From: Epiperipatus broadwayi
Lineage: Eukaryota; Onychophora; Udeonychophora; Euonychophora; Peripatidae
DNA length: 64,000 nt
Reading direction: 5' to 3'
Assembly: GCA_028023455.1 (NCBI GenBank)
Contig: JAQFVV010006306.1
Span: 2,693,001-2,757,000 of the forward strand
Below, piece after piece: positions 11,979 through 23,177 of the stretch (positions within the stretch are counted from its first letter, which is position 1; every line of letters starts with the position of its first letter). Under the pieces are notes generated by a model. That model ran no database searches. It was not told the origin of the DNA and saw nothing but the letters and a program-made list of their open reading frames with translations. The translations under genes and the position numbers were made by a program.

Positions 11979-12016
11979 TTTGCATACATTAATGCTAACA
12001 CATCATTAGTAGCATA

Positions 12017-12059
12017 AGCTATGAATATGGGAATATATAAGTCCCGAAAGCGCTAAGCT
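12017..12059 (+). ncRNA. Hammerhead-shaped motif downstream of Penelope copy 1
   Basis: Order: AGCT (12017-12020), ATGAATAT, stem II GGGA/TCCC around a 9-nt loop, GAA (12046-12048), palindromic stem III AGCGCT, A (12055), then AGCT (12056-12059) closing stem I. It has hammerhead topology but ATGAATA replaces CTGANGA. Two other Penelope copies share it with compensated stems. Confidence 0.55.
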
Positions 12060-12112
12060 AGAAAGATTTCTGAAGAAAAATAACTTCACTGATGTGGGTT
12101 TAGAGCACACAA

Positions 12113-14133
12113 TAGTAATTATATATATTATTGTTGTTATATAGATATATCATATGGTGTATTTAATAATAATACACAGGTCAGTATAGAAAACCATGGT
12201 TCAAAGAGTATTGTTCTCTCTTTAAATTTTGCCTGCTCATTTTTTTTAAAAAAGAATCTATTGTCTTCTGTAAAGTTTTCATTAGACTACAATGTGCAAA
12301 GAAATATTAACCAGATGAGATGCTCATATTTATACCTGTTGTTAGATGAAGCAGTGTTATATTTTTTTTAAATAAAGTTATATTAGTAGTATATGTACTT
12401 AAAAATAATGTTAAGTTAACTATGACAATAGTAAATAAAATGAAAATTTACAATACTCATATATTATTTCTATATATATATAACAATAACACTTACAGAA
12501 CAAGTGTTCAAAGCCTTATACAAAAATTTCTATTAGAAATAATATTAGAAGTGAGATAAGTTCTGTAAAAGATAATGATTAAAAAATAAAACTACAAATA
12601 CAAAGAGATAGTATGCGTAACTTTTTTTTATTTTGTAATGCTTTTTGGTATGGTTCAGTATATCTTCTATCCAGATGTTCAAACGTTGCATTCATTAACA
12701 TCTCAGTTAATATTACTGATCTATATTAATATTTTGTGGATATGCTATATAATTTTGTCTTCTAAAATTGACGGCATATAATACTGATCAATTAGTTTTT
12801 TTTATATAGTTACGATCACTGAGATTACGATCTGATTAACAGGATGCTGCGCTAAAGAAATTGCATAATTAATCACTGAATTTATAAACTAATATTGCAT
12901 CAGTTGTGGTACGAATGTAATATGATAGATGATCTTTCTTGTAATAGTATGATCTAGATATAAAATGAAAAATACTATGTCTAAAGTTTGATGACGTAAT
13001 TTCCTCTTTTTGATCCTCTATTTTAATCATTGAAGTCCTCAAGGTACATAATTACTGCTATAATGGTAATAAGACTTCAAAAGTGAAGCATGTTTATATA
13101 TAAAAGTAATAGAGCTGATTCAGATGGAAAGTAAGAGCTTTAATTTCTTTTATTCCTTTTTTATGTTTTTTAAATTCACCAAATTATCATTTCAAATGGC
13201 ACTGTTATTTTTAAGTTTTGATGTCCAGTTATACTGACCTTTGCATCTAGTGTCAAAAAGTTTGGATCCCATCTCCCAATAAATCATGATCATTATTTTT
13301 ATAGAATCTATTGTACTAACTTTTATGTAGTAGATATTTCTGGACCAGGCCCTAAACACAACTTTTATTAATTGTGATCATTCTATAGGTTATCATTTTT
13401 TAAGTTGTGGTCCATAGTCATTTGAGTGTTCCTGACATTCTGTTGTGAATCCTCAATCAAAATGAGATGAGTATTTTTCTTTCTCTCGTTAGGAAAAAAA
13501 AAAAAAACTTTTCTTTTTATTATACCAATGTAAAGTTGTATAATAAAAAAAAGGAAGGAAATATCTTTCGTTCGGATTGACTGACTGGACTTCTTTACAA
13601 TGTCAATATGTTATCAGTGTTTTTCACTCATTCCTTTTTGGGTGCATGCTGCATTTTCTAGACGTATAATGTCAGAAGGGATAATTATGCATCATTTTGT
13701 ATATTTTCTAGTATTTCCTAAGCTATATTGGATATATATGTTCTGAGAAATTCACTTATTATTTATTTACTAATATTGTTCTGCTCTTATTTGATATTTT
13801 TGATTTATATCTAAATTCCTTTATTTTTGGGCTAATGTGGAAATAATAAGAAGTTTGTTTACTTCATTTTGTAATTTTTTTTTTTAGATTTTACCAAAAA
13901 CATTTATTTTTTTTAAAAATTATATATTGTTTTTGTTAATATATAAGCATTATAATGGCTTATTATTATTACTTTCAACAAAATCAAAATATACATATTT
14001 TAAATTTTTCTTAGCTTTAATTTCTAAGTCAGTAAACATCAGACATAACCTCACAAATATTCAGAAAATTTTTTTGGAGACCTCAAAATTTTTTAACCTT
14101 ACAAAGTCATAAGAAGTTTAATAACTATTATAA
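12113..14133. other. No recognisable feature (about 2 kb)
   Basis: AT-rich; simple A- and T-runs. No supported gene or known repeat family of this window. Confidence 0.4.
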
Positions 14134-15452
14134 ATTTACGCCTGCAATGAGGGAGAGATGCTACGCTTTTTCATATTCATAATAAATGTCTAATGTTGCG
14201 ACCCTGTCAAATAAATCCTGCGATCTCAAACAATAATGAGATAAATTTACGCTTTATTGTCCAGATTTCATTGGAACAAGTTCTTCTCAAATTGTTTTTT
14301 ACTTCGGTGCCAATTTATTTTCCAATTTTCTGATTAATACTACAATTTTTTTAAAAAAAAAAAAAAAACAGTACAAAATGATAAACATTTGGAGTTTACT
14401 TGCTACTGAGATCAATGTGGTCGAGTACATACACAATTTGGATAAGCAATGGCATTATAACATTCAAGAATATAATAATAAAATAAGCCTTCATAAGGGA
14501 ACATGGTTGGAGGGTTCCAAAATTCTATTTTTGATAACTATCCAATTTGTTTTACAGCTGGGCTCACAAATTAACATCCATAGAATAGGGGAAAGCAGAA
14601 CTTGGTTTAGCAGAGAAAAAGGTGAAGTTGGAGACCTAACAAAATTGTTGAAATTGACAAGAGCCTTTTCTACAAAAAAAAAAAACAAGCTGGACAAATT
14701 CTTCCAGAACAGTGTATGTTTAAAGGCTTGTGCAGGGAGAGCAACAAATGTTTCATCATGAGAATTCATGACAGAATAGTGGCAACTTTGATGGAAACCA
14801 TCAAACATAATGTGGAAGAAGAATCAACAATTTATTCAGAATATTGGAAAGCCTATAAAACTGCCGAATTATGAGTTGCCAATTGCTGACCATTCTCATA
14901 TGAATCACATGTTAAGTAAGTCTTCATTTTTAAAAAAAATTTTTTTTAAGCTTCCATTTTGGAACAAAATTTTATCCACTTTAAAATAAAGTAAAACAGA
15001 CAAATTGATTGTTTCATCATAACAATTCCTGTTATATAATACATCGTAAGTACCGTATGTTTTCATTTGAAGCATTTTGTAATTTAGTGATTGTTTTGTT
15101 CGTTTTTAAAATAACATTTGGGAATTGCATAATGCCATGTCATATTTAATATTTTTTGTGTGAAATTAATATTTTTAGTATTGTTAAAAATGTACTTATT
15201 CAGATTTAGTCTGGTGCAATTACTGTTATGTATTAGAACTGCTTATGCTTTTTCACATATTTATTCAGACTTCGGATAATTTTGTAAATCTTATTAAAAT
15301 ATCATATACACTTGATCCGTTTTGACGACTTTATCATTTTAAGTTTTTACAAGTTCCAATGTACACATTATTTGGTCAGATCACAGGATTAGAAAGTTAT
15401 CAGCAGGTTGATATGAATGTGAAAAGGCATAGCAGGTCTAATACGTAAATAA
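14134..15452 (+). mobile_element. Merlin-type DNA transposon, decayed
   Basis: A transposase pseudogene sits between inverted ends. The left end (14134-14190) contains CCTGCAATG and GATGCTACGCTTTTTCA. The right end (about 15412-15452) carries the complementary ATTAGACCTGC and GCCTTTTCACATTCAT on the minus strand. The implied length of about 1.3 kb is normal for Merlin. A second, inverted copy of the first 290 bp lies at 19134-19431. Target duplications are not clear, and part of the left terminus appears deleted compared with the second copy. Confidence 0.75.
14378..14930 (+). pseudogene. Merlin / ISXO2-like DDE transposase, frameshifted
   Basis: Transposases of this family cut and paste their own element through a DDE RNase-H fold (IS1595/ISXO2 type). 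The first frame (from 14378) opens with IWSLLATEI and later has SLHKGTWLEGSKI, matching the N-terminal lead and the K-G-W-x-x-S-K region before the catalytic core. A frame change puts KIVEIDKSLF at 14641-14670, with the first catalytic Asp at 14656-14658. A further change continues as GQILPEQ, CRESNKCF, RIHDR, ATL and TIYSEYWKAY near 14692-14870. The usual second Asp of the S-D-x-W-x-A-Y motif is Glu here. The C-terminal Glu region is not recognisable. With at least two frameshifts and stops it is inactive. Confidence 0.82.
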
Positions 15453-15647
15453 TTTTTTTTTTTTAAGTTTTACAGAAAAGAATTAACAGCCATGTTTTTT
15501 TGCCAAAGAGAAAACTTATTATTCTGAAACATATGTATGAAAATCAGAGGGCTTAGAATCTAAGCAATCATAATTATATGAATCTGCAGGGATAATAATT
15601 TCCATCAACTGTAAGTATATAATATTTTTCATACATATTTTTAAATA

Positions 15648-15990
15648 AATAATGTATGCAGGATCCGAACTCAGACTTTCATTCGACTCTCAATTCTCCA
15701 TGCCATCTCATATTGCTGACTCACCTGACCACACACACATTGAAAAGATAAATAATCACCAATACATGTATTTCATGCTAAACGAGCAATCATCAGTTGG
15801 TCCAGATTACTATTTCCACACATATATACAATCCGTGCTCAGCTATATATTAAGATAGTAAATCTTCATACTTTAATTGACAGGCTTCAAACAAACCACA
15901 ACTCTTCAGATGTCCATTTCATTGAAAATCTGATGATGGGACATTCAAAGCCCACGTTAGTGCCAAGGTTGTCATCCTACCCATGTTGAC
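15648..15990 (-). mobile_element. Family A single arm (A-II-like outer end)
   Basis: One family A unit with the hammerhead on the minus strand. The left end has the tRNA B-box-like GGATCCGAACTCAGAC. The unit continues through the ribozyme core to the conserved GAAAATCTGATGATG region at about 15932. Its hammerhead (15758-15801) has a changed stem III, ATACATGTAT, which is still a palindrome. No second arm or target duplication is seen. Confidence 0.75.
15758..15801 (-). ncRNA. Hammerhead ribozyme-like motif in family A
   Basis: ACCAA, CTGATGA, stem II TTGC/GCAT with loop TCGTTTA, GAAAT, a palindromic stem III (ATACATGTAT) and TTGGT follow in order on the minus strand. The longer palindrome shifts the cleavage position by one base relative to other copies, so activity is doubtful. 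Confidence 0.6.
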
Positions 15991-16644
15991 ATTTAAATTG
16001 CTGTTGTAGAATGTCCATGTTTCAATACTTATATATGTAATTCCTTGGGCTTAGACCCTACTACCTATAAATATATTTCAGAGGTAATATTTATCACCTG
16101 TAACTATACAATTTTTTTTTATATAAATAACTTAATGCTGTAGAATAAAAGTTTGTTTTCTGTTGTAGAATGTGTTTGTGTTCCAATACACATATAATTC
16201 CAAATGCCTAAAACCTAGCCAATTGTAATTTTATATGAAAATAATATTTTCTATCAGTTGTGCTATAAATATTATATATATTATAAATAATGATTATAAT
16301 GAAACTATTAAATTTATTTCAATTTCATATCTTACTGCAAGCAGGATTTCACGTCTGTTTTGCATGGATCTGTATCATAGATCTTTGTCGTGTACATGTA
16401 TATAAGTATTTATATTTTATTTTTTGCAATCTATGGGATTACACCCTGAAAAAACTTTTTAATCTTTCATCTTGTTACTTTTTCTCTTTGCTCTTTTATT
16501 TTATATATATATATATTTGCAATTATTTTATAATAAATTACAATTAACTAAAGTTCTGATGCATAAGATCTGGATCAGGTAGCAAAAATGAAACTCTTTA
16601 GCATGTCTTATTTCTAATGCCTTACAATTAAGAATTATCTCAGG
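15991..16644. other. No recognisable feature
   Basis: AT-rich. Two related stretches containing TGTTGTAGAATGT (near 16002 and 16163) may be a local duplication. The 85-codon frame at 16290-16547 is hydrophobic by AT bias and not a recognised protein. Confidence 0.4.
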
Positions 16645-16815
16645 TATAAGACATATTAAACCACTAAATATCACATGATCACCATTTCTTATGCTTCCTC
16701 ATAACTGTTATTAAAACAGGCAAAACTCTCCATACAGTATTGCCACCTGTGCTAAACAGAGTAATCAATGGATGCCAGAAGGCTTGTGCATAAAATACCT
16801 ATCTAGTGCCTACTC

Positions 16816-16875
16816 ATCCAATATCCCCAGAGTAGTTTCTGGCTTGTGGCCATCATCAGTGAGGAGCCTTGGATC
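16816..16875 (-). ncRNA. Hammerhead ribozyme, family D, full stem II
   Basis: Stem I pairs GATCC with GGAT and TCCTCA with TGGGGA around an internal loop. Between lie CTGATGA, a 4-bp stem II TGGC/GCCA with loop CACAA, and GAAAC. This copy has the canonical core and the best stem II of family D. The cleavage triplet is CTC instead of GTC, breaking the second stem III pair. Confidence 0.72.
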
Positions 16876-17272
16876 AGAGAGCACTGCACCTAGATCTTAG
16901 GATCTAATGCAACCCTTCAGCAGCCACCTTTTAACTCTACTTTACTACAAAACTATGAGAATGAAATTGAAAACATTGTTAATATCTTCAATCTAAGCTC
17001 AATAGCTTATATAGTCATATGGGTCTGAACTCAATTCAGCACCCATACATTTTGGTGTCTTTGGCTCTTAAAAAACCATAGCCACCACTATCCTATTAGG
17101 CAGGATTGGTGTTAAACCATCAAACATCACATGATCACCATCTCTATACTAGCACATAATTTGTTGTAAACAAAGGCAAAACTCCCCATACAGTAGTGCT
17201 ACCCTGTGCCAAACAGAGTAATCAATGGATGCCAGAAGGCTTGTGCATAAAATCCCTATCTAATGCCTACTC

Positions 17273-17332
17273 ATCCAATATCCCCAGACTAATTTCTGGC
17301 TTGTGACCTTCGTCAGTGAGGAGCTTTGGATC
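17273..17332 (-). ncRNA. Hammerhead ribozyme-like motif, second D tandem unit
   Basis: CTGACGA, stem II GGT/GCC with loop CACAA (one G-U), then GAAAT and TAGTC, with the same two-part stem I as its partner 457 bp away. The 10.1-11.1 position is an A-A mismatch. Confidence 0.62.
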
Positions 17333-17475
17333 TGAGAGAACTTAGGATCTAATGCAATCCTCCAGCAGCCACCTTTTATCTCTACTTAACTACAAAACTA
17401 TGAGAATAAAATTCAAAACCCAATAATATTTTCAATCTAAGCTCATTAGCTTATATAGTCATATAAGTCATGTTA

Positions 17476-18026
17476 TATAATTTTCTTTTTTTAAAAAAAA
17501 ATTCATACAGAATCTGATTAAACTGTTTAAAAAAGTGTCAGATTAAAATTTAACTCTCAAAATTTAGAAATTGTGAACCTATGATAAAATAAGCATTTAT
17601 GAAAGTGTTAAAAAAACAATTTCTCTAATATTTTCTAAGGGTAATGACTATATTCTCTCAGCATTATGACCGCCCATAGTATTTGCTTTATTTAACCACA
17701 TACAACACTTCACATTTAATGCACTAATCCTGAAGACATTGTACAGATTGTATCTCAATCCAATTGCAAAAAATTCAACATGGCGGACATTCAATTTGAA
17801 GGGAATACAAAGTTGTATACGTATTATTTTTTTTTCTATAATGTTGTATAGTCAATTCTTTGAAGTTATGTTGAATCTTTATGTGGAAACAAAATTTTAT
17901 AGATATTTTACTTCTATTGTAGAATACTAGATGATGTTCTAGCTACAATAATTGATTAATGTTAAAATAGATGCTTAACATTTGAAACGGTATAAACTGT
18001 GTGGTAAAAAATTATTAATTAATATA
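17476..18026. other. No recognisable feature
   Basis: AT-rich spacer between the D dimer and the RTE copy; the 63-codon frame at 17739-17930 is not recognised. Confidence 0.4.
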
Positions 18027-18414
18027 ATATATTGCTGTTCTGAAGTCTCTCACTCAAAGAAGGATGGAGATATGCATGTTAGGAGTAACAAGAAGAGATT
18101 GAAAACACAATATATGGGTAAGAGAACAAACAGGTGCTACTGACCTCATTGAAAAAATTAAAAGACTGAAGTGGAGTTGGGCTGGACATATTGCTAGAAG
18201 AGATGATAATAGATGGACAATTGAAATCTTAAACTGGATTCCAAGAGATTGTAAAAGACCCAGAAAGAGACCACATGTGAGATGGATGGATGAAATAAGA
18301 AAGTGTGCAGGGGTGATGTGGAGAAAAGAAGCTAAAAATCGGAGATGGAATGAACTTGGAGAGACCTTCATCCTGCAGTGGATTGATAATGGTTGATGAC
18401 GATATATTGCTGTT
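18027..18414 (+). mobile_element. RTE-type LINE, 5'-truncated, with 13-bp target duplication
   Basis: The insert 18040-18401 is the last 120 codons of an RTE-clade reverse transcriptase plus a short TGATGA-type tail. It reads in one frame with a single internal stop: LTQRRMEICMLGV, then WAGHIAR, DDNRW, WIPRD, RPRKRP, RWMDEIR and the terminal LGETFILQWID before a stop at 18394. The WAGH-AR and DDNRW blocks are diagnostic of RTE C-termini. A perfect 13-mer ATATATTGCTGTT flanks it (18027-18039 and 18402-18414), showing target-primed integration and strong 5' truncation. The minus-strand frame over this region is a shadow. Confidence 0.92.
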
Positions 18415-19133
18415 GTATGTATATTTTTATATAAAAGAACAGCATAATGAACTTCATTAATTTCCAATTGTGACGCCTGTATTAATAATAATAAAAAAAG
18501 AAATCTCTAAAATGTAATCTATAAATTGAATAAACTATTATTTATTTAATTAAGCAACTGTCAAGATATGAAATTTTTAATGTTTAAAGTAGTAAATGTA
18601 ATAAATGACATTAATTTTTTAAAAAATCATCTGAATTATGATTTTCAATTATTTTATGTTCTCAAATAACAGAATTGTGAAACAAAAATCAGAAGGGGGG
18701 AAAAGAGCTAAAATAAAAGATCTGGATTTTTGTTCAAACTATTTGATGAAAGGTTGGATTCGTACTTGATGACACATTTGGCTCCAGAAATCCTCCACTT
18801 TATTTTTAAGTGACAGATGACTAGACAATAAAAATAAACTCATCACGATAGTCAATATAATGTCAACTAGACAATATATTACTAATCTATCAGATTTTTA
18901 GCTATGAATATATGTGCATCATATGAAGAGACATTCCACTCACACTCGACATTAAAACAAGAGCAAAAAAAAATAGTTCTTAGATATTTATTATTCTGAA
19001 AGGTAAATTCTTTTTTTTTTTTAAAAAAAAAAAAATCTAGTTGATGTAAAATGAAAAACAAACAAACAATGCATATAATTAATAATAGTTTCTAATATTT
19101 TTTACTTTTTAATTTTTTCACTTTAAATGCCGG
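18415..19133. other. No recognisable feature
   Basis: AT-rich. A T-run directly followed by an A-run near 19012-19035 forms a simple hairpin. Confidence 0.4.
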
Positions 19134-19431
19134 TTATCTCAGTAGCAAATAAACTCCAAATGTTCATCATTTTGTACTGGTTTTTTTTTTAAAATAAAAA
19201 ATTGTAGTATTAATCAGAAAATTGGAAAATAAATTGGCACCGAAGTAAAAAACAATTTGAGAAGAACTTGTTCCAATGAAATCTGGACAATAAAGCGTAA
19301 ATTTATCTCATTATTGTTTGAGATCGCAGGGTTTATTTGACAGGGTCGCAACATTAGACATTTATTATGAATGTGAAAAAGCGTAGCATCTCTCCTACAT
19401 TGCAGGCCTAATACGTAAGTACCCTCTACTA
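19134..19431 (-). mobile_element. Merlin 5' end fragment, inverted copy
   Basis: This matches 14137-14420 in reverse orientation almost base for base across about 285 bp. It covers the Merlin 5' non-coding region and the first codons (the IWSL-ATEI start). The homology stops abruptly at about 19134. Its outer end extends to TTAGGCCTGCAATG and ACTTACGTA, showing that the other copy has a small terminal deletion. Confidence 0.8.
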
Positions 19432-20464
19432 AAATGTTCATAAAAATGCAATTTTTAAGATACAGAAAAAAAATGCTGTTAGAAAGATGATGCAATGACA
19501 AAAAAGATGGCGTATACTATAGGTCACTACTCCTTACAATTTATGTGCAATCGTGATTTAAAATCAATGATTGGTTAGAATTCTAACCCATGAATTAAAT
19601 TTGCAGGCGTCAGCCTAAAGTCATTAAAAAACACTACCGTATATAATTTTCCAGTCATTTTTTGTATGTTTGCAGCCTGCATCCAATTAGAACGAAGAGG
19701 AAGTGGATTAGTTTCAGAGATTTATAGTTTTTGTTAAAGTTGTATAATGTATAAATTGATGATGATTAACTTCAAATAAGGCCTGTGGGAGTCTTGGGTT
19801 GCAATCTCAGCTCTGATACATCTGGTATCCAAATCTATTATCTTATAAGCAACAAATTATTTGCTTATTTTAAATATTCTTTTTTACAATAATAATTATG
19901 CATATGTATTGATGTTAGGGATAATTTTAGATTTTGATTTAAGACAGAATAAATCTTAATTTCCTGATTTATCCTACAGCCGTATTAAATCTTTATTTGC
20001 AGTTCTTTTGATGCACCATTGGTTATTTAGCAGGTTGTATGGGCACACATACTGTATAAGCCATACTTTACTAAGCAATATTTGCAGATTTTCGTCAATT
20101 TCTAGCATTTAATGGTCTATTTTAGAAAATAGTCTAGTTCATAGATGTCAGATGTAAATCTTTAATCATTAAGAAAAAGTTTAAGAGAAAAAGTGCAGCC
20201 TAATGCTGATTTTCATAGTTGTTTAATTTTTTATTGATGTTGGTGGTAGAAATATAAAATATATTTTTTATTTTAAGATTTTTTTTTTTTTAATGTTAAT
20301 TTTTTCCTTAAAAATTCGATTTTACCATTAAAAACACTTCTGGTTAAATTTATCCAAAATGATTTACCTTTGAAGACATTTGAACAGTTTTTTTCTGAAG
20401 GTTTGTGATGATGTTGTTTGTTCTAGTTGTATTTTTATATTGTACTATTTCCATAATCTAATAT
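19432..20464. other. No recognisable feature (about 1 kb)
   Basis: AT-rich; no supported element. Confidence 0.4.
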
Positions 20465-20770
20465 GAGTATTGAATGTCTTTAGAAGAATTTTAACTTCAT
20501 TTAAATATTCACAATACATTCAACTGTTAGTAATAGCACATCAAACAGATTAGTATATGCACAATGTTTTGAGAGGTATTATTCTCTCTTCTTCAGGTGT
20601 TGCTGGTCTGACCAGTGGCAGTACTAGCATGGGATTCGAACCTGGACGCTTAGATTCTTGATTGTTGAATTTTTAAGGTAATGCTGTAACCAACTTATAT
20701 TTAAATAAAGTTATATTTTTCTCAAACATTCAATGCTCATATTAGATGATGGAAATAGTCCAATATAAAA
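20465..20770 (-). mobile_element. Family E SINE-like foldback with tRNA-like head and hammerhead-like motif
   Basis: Read on the minus strand: a terminal inverted repeat (GATGGAAATAGTC context, 20740-20755), a tRNA-like region with B-box CCAGGTTCGAATCCC (20631-20645), then CAACACCTGAAGAAG and CTCTCAAAAC, then the second terminus. The same order occurs at 54852-55226 on the plus strand. The B-box matches the tRNA consensus; the A-box here is decayed. Confidence 0.7.
20559..20601 (-). ncRNA. Hammerhead-like motif, family E
   Basis: AACAC, CTGAAGA, a stem II of GAGAG/CTCTC, then AAAAC where GAAAC is expected, and GTGC at the stem I' position. The essential G12 is A in this copy and one extra A lies before stem II. 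It is probably inactive, but the topology is that of a hammerhead. Confidence 0.45.
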
Positions 20771-21961
20771 AGACAATTTGAACAGTCTGAATGTCATTAA
20801 TTCTATTGCAATCTTTTTACCCCTATTAATATAGTTGGTAGGGATTATCATCAAAATATAGTGTTACATAGTTCAATGATCAAATTTCCGAATTCAATTT
20901 TTTCACAAAATGGTGGCAATTGTTCACATTTTATTCATTAAACAGAATCAATTGTAAATCTATTTTTTGGTTTTTGTTTTCAGGTTGTCTTCACCAATTT
21001 TAAGAGGTTAAGGTGATAGATATTATGAAGTAATTCAGGTGAGCTAGTTTAAACGTAAGAATATAACGCATCTCTAGAAGTATACAGTCTGGAATGGAGT
21101 TAATTTTCAGAGTAATGTCTTATCTATTCATTTCATGGATTTTCATCATTCTTAGACCTAAGACTACAGAAGATTGATCTGGATAAACAAAGATTTACAA
21201 TTTTGCTTTGAAGTGAAAGAAAATATGTGGTGACAGATCTTTCCCGCCATTTAGTTTTGAATTTTAATGGTGAAGGAAGACATAAGTTTTTTGGACTTTA
21301 TAACTGGAGATCAGCGGATATATGCTTTGGATCAATTAAGAGAATTAGATTGTTGACTTTGTGGATGAAAGATAGTAATTACCTTATTATAATCTTGTTT
21401 AAGTAATAAGATAAAATTGAGAGAAGAATCACAGAGAGGGCTTTTAACTTTATATGAATTATTGGAAATATAAGTAGAAGTTCTGAAGAAGATTGGTGGG
21501 GCAACCGAAACCGTCAATAAGGGGTTGTAAAAAGGCATTGTAGAAAGTTAATAAAGAACATAGATGATATTAACAGTTATAGCTGTTATATTAATAAATG
21601 AAAACCAGGCTTTTGTGGCTTTTAAACAAGAAAATATTAATTGTTAAAAAATAAATATAGCGTTCATTGCTTTTGGAGTGGAGAATTTTAAAAACAATGT
21701 AACTTTACTGTTTATGAAGACAATCGGCCATTTTTGCAGATCTAATGTAATTGCAACGTGATCAGCAAAATTTACTGACTAAAGAGAGGGGATTTTGATA
21801 ACATGCAGATCTGGAGGGAAAAAATACATTCAGGAAGAGTATTTTGTATGTATGTAAAAGAAAATAGAATTACTGTACAAGAAATTCTAGATTCATGAAA
21901 TTTCTGTTAACTAGATATAAGTATGTAAATGTAAAATAAATATCGGGACATGTTAAATTTC
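20771..21961. other. No recognisable feature (about 1.2 kb)
   Basis: AT-rich, no supported element; the minus frame at 21332-21538 is unrecognised. Confidence 0.4.
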
Positions 21962-22105
21962 TTCATTAACATAATTGCTTTGCAGAATTAAATTCATTTG
22001 ATTAATTAATTGATGTAATAAGCTCTAGCATCCAAACATTATCTTATTACATCAGTTAATTAACCAAATGAATTTAATTCTAGAACTAATTATGTTAATT
22101 GAATG
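21962..22105. repeat. Palindrome with 39-bp near-perfect arms
   Basis: Arms 21984-22022 and 22043-22081 are near-perfect reverse complements around a 20 bp loop. After a short unpaired gap the symmetry resumes outward (21962-21976 with 22087-22105). No coding or ribozyme motif is visible. Confidence 0.8.
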
Positions 22106-22146
22106 TTTGGAAAGATTTATAATAAATTAATACTCATACTTAGTAT

Positions 22147-22762
22147 ATTCTACATAGGTGGTCAGATTATTACTACAGATGAATAATGAATGAAATTAAT
22201 CAGAGAATTAAGCTTGGTTGTAGTGCTTTTGGTAGAAATAATTTAATATTAAAAGGAAATATGCCTATGTATTTGAAATGGAAGGTTTTTAATAAATGTG
22301 TTTTACCAGTTCTTACATACAGATCTGAGAGTTGGATACTTGATAGAAAAGCAATACAAGAGATTTCAGATCACACAAAGAAGTATTGAGAAATGGATGT
22401 TAGTAATAAGAAGACATCATAAATGAAATACATGGGTGAGGGAACACACTGGCGTTATCGACATCATAGAAAAAATTAACAGATAAATGGAGTTGGACTG
22501 GACATATTTTTTAGAAGAGATGATAATAGATGCACAGTTGAATTCTTAAACTGAATTCCAGGAGATTGTAAAAGACTTAGAAAGTGACTCCATATGAGAT
22601 GAATAGGAAAAAGCAACCACATATGAGATGGATGGATGAAATAAGACAGTGTGCTGGGTTGATGTGGTGAAGAAATCAGAGATGGATTGAACTTGGACAG
22701 ACCTTCATTCTATAGTGGATTGATAATGATTGAAATAGTGATGATGATGATTCTGCATAGGT
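22147..22762 (+). mobile_element. RTE-type LINE, 5'-truncated, near-exact 13-bp target duplication
   Basis: The insert 22160-22749 covers about 180 C-terminal codons. The first 67 are open (22186-22389): NQRIKLG, AFGRN, VFNKCVLPVLTY and SESWIL, the RTE thumb/connection region. The remainder is broken by frameshifts and stops but keeps the equivalents of the WAGH-AR and DDNR blocks. The end is a TGATGATGATG run. The flanks ATTCTACATAGGT and ATTCTGCATAGGT (22147-22159 and 22750-22762) differ at one base. It is older and more decayed than the copy at 18 kb. Confidence 0.88.
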
Positions 22763-23097
22763 ATTGCTGATAGTCAATAGTTGAATTACAAGGATATTTT
22801 GTTTCTGAATATAAAGTAATGCAAAATGATCAAATTCAATTTCTGACGGCAAAAGGGCATTCAATGGAATTATTTTTTTTTACATTATCTCAATTATGGT
22901 TATATTCATTGTATGCTTTATTATAAAGTAGTAATTTACTAACAACATAAAAATCATCGCTGTATAGCAGAAAATATCAAATTTTATTATAAAAGATTTT
23001 AGAAAACAAACATTTAAAATTTGTATAAGTAGGAAAATATATATTGTAGTGGTTAAAAATATATATATATTATCACAGTCGGGGTGTATATGAGTCT
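22763..23097. other. No recognisable feature
   Basis: AT-rich. The 81-codon minus frame at 22880-23125 is hydrophobic by AT bias and unrecognised. Confidence 0.4.
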
Positions 23098-23177
23098 TAC
23101 CGTATATGCCGTACAAGGGTGCCACAGGCCATTCGAACCTGGAAAATTTATATAGTAGGCAGATATGTACTGCTAAG
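23098..23177 (-). repeat. tRNA-derived SINE fragment
   Basis: On the minus strand CTTAGCAGTACATATCTGCC is followed by TTTTCCAGGTTCGAATGGCC, a good B-box, then a GTGGCACCC arm. A related copy lies at 31095-31190. The element adjoins an RTE fragment, a known partner arrangement for SINE mobilisation, though adjacency alone proves nothing. Confidence 0.6.

Larger units (their letters stand above)
16645..17475 (-). mobile_element. Family D tandem dimer with two hammerheads
   Basis: Two head-to-tail family D units with a period of 456-457 bp: AGGCAAAACTC recurs at 16718 and 17174, and TATCCCCAGA at 16822 and 17279. Direct tandem units separated by ribozymes are the arrangement expected for retrozymes, where rolling or read-through RNA is cut to unit length. 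Minus-strand hammerheads lie at 16816-16875 and 17273-17332. Candidate target duplications at 16645-16658 and 17462-17475 match at 12 of 14 bases. No protein is encoded. Confidence 0.8.

Noticed and set aside
16290-16547. 85-codon hydrophobic frame, possible membrane protein
   Set aside because: Phe/Ile/Tyr richness follows from TA- and TTT-rich DNA; no homologue recognised and a TA repeat lies inside it.
18054-18467. 137-codon minus frame
   Set aside because: It is the antisense shadow of the RTE fragment; the plus strand carries the recognisable RTE blocks.
20465-20770. CRISPR-like spaced repeats among the many short repeats of the window
   Set aside because: Repeats are dispersed and inverted, not regularly spaced with unique spacers, and the DNA is animal-type.
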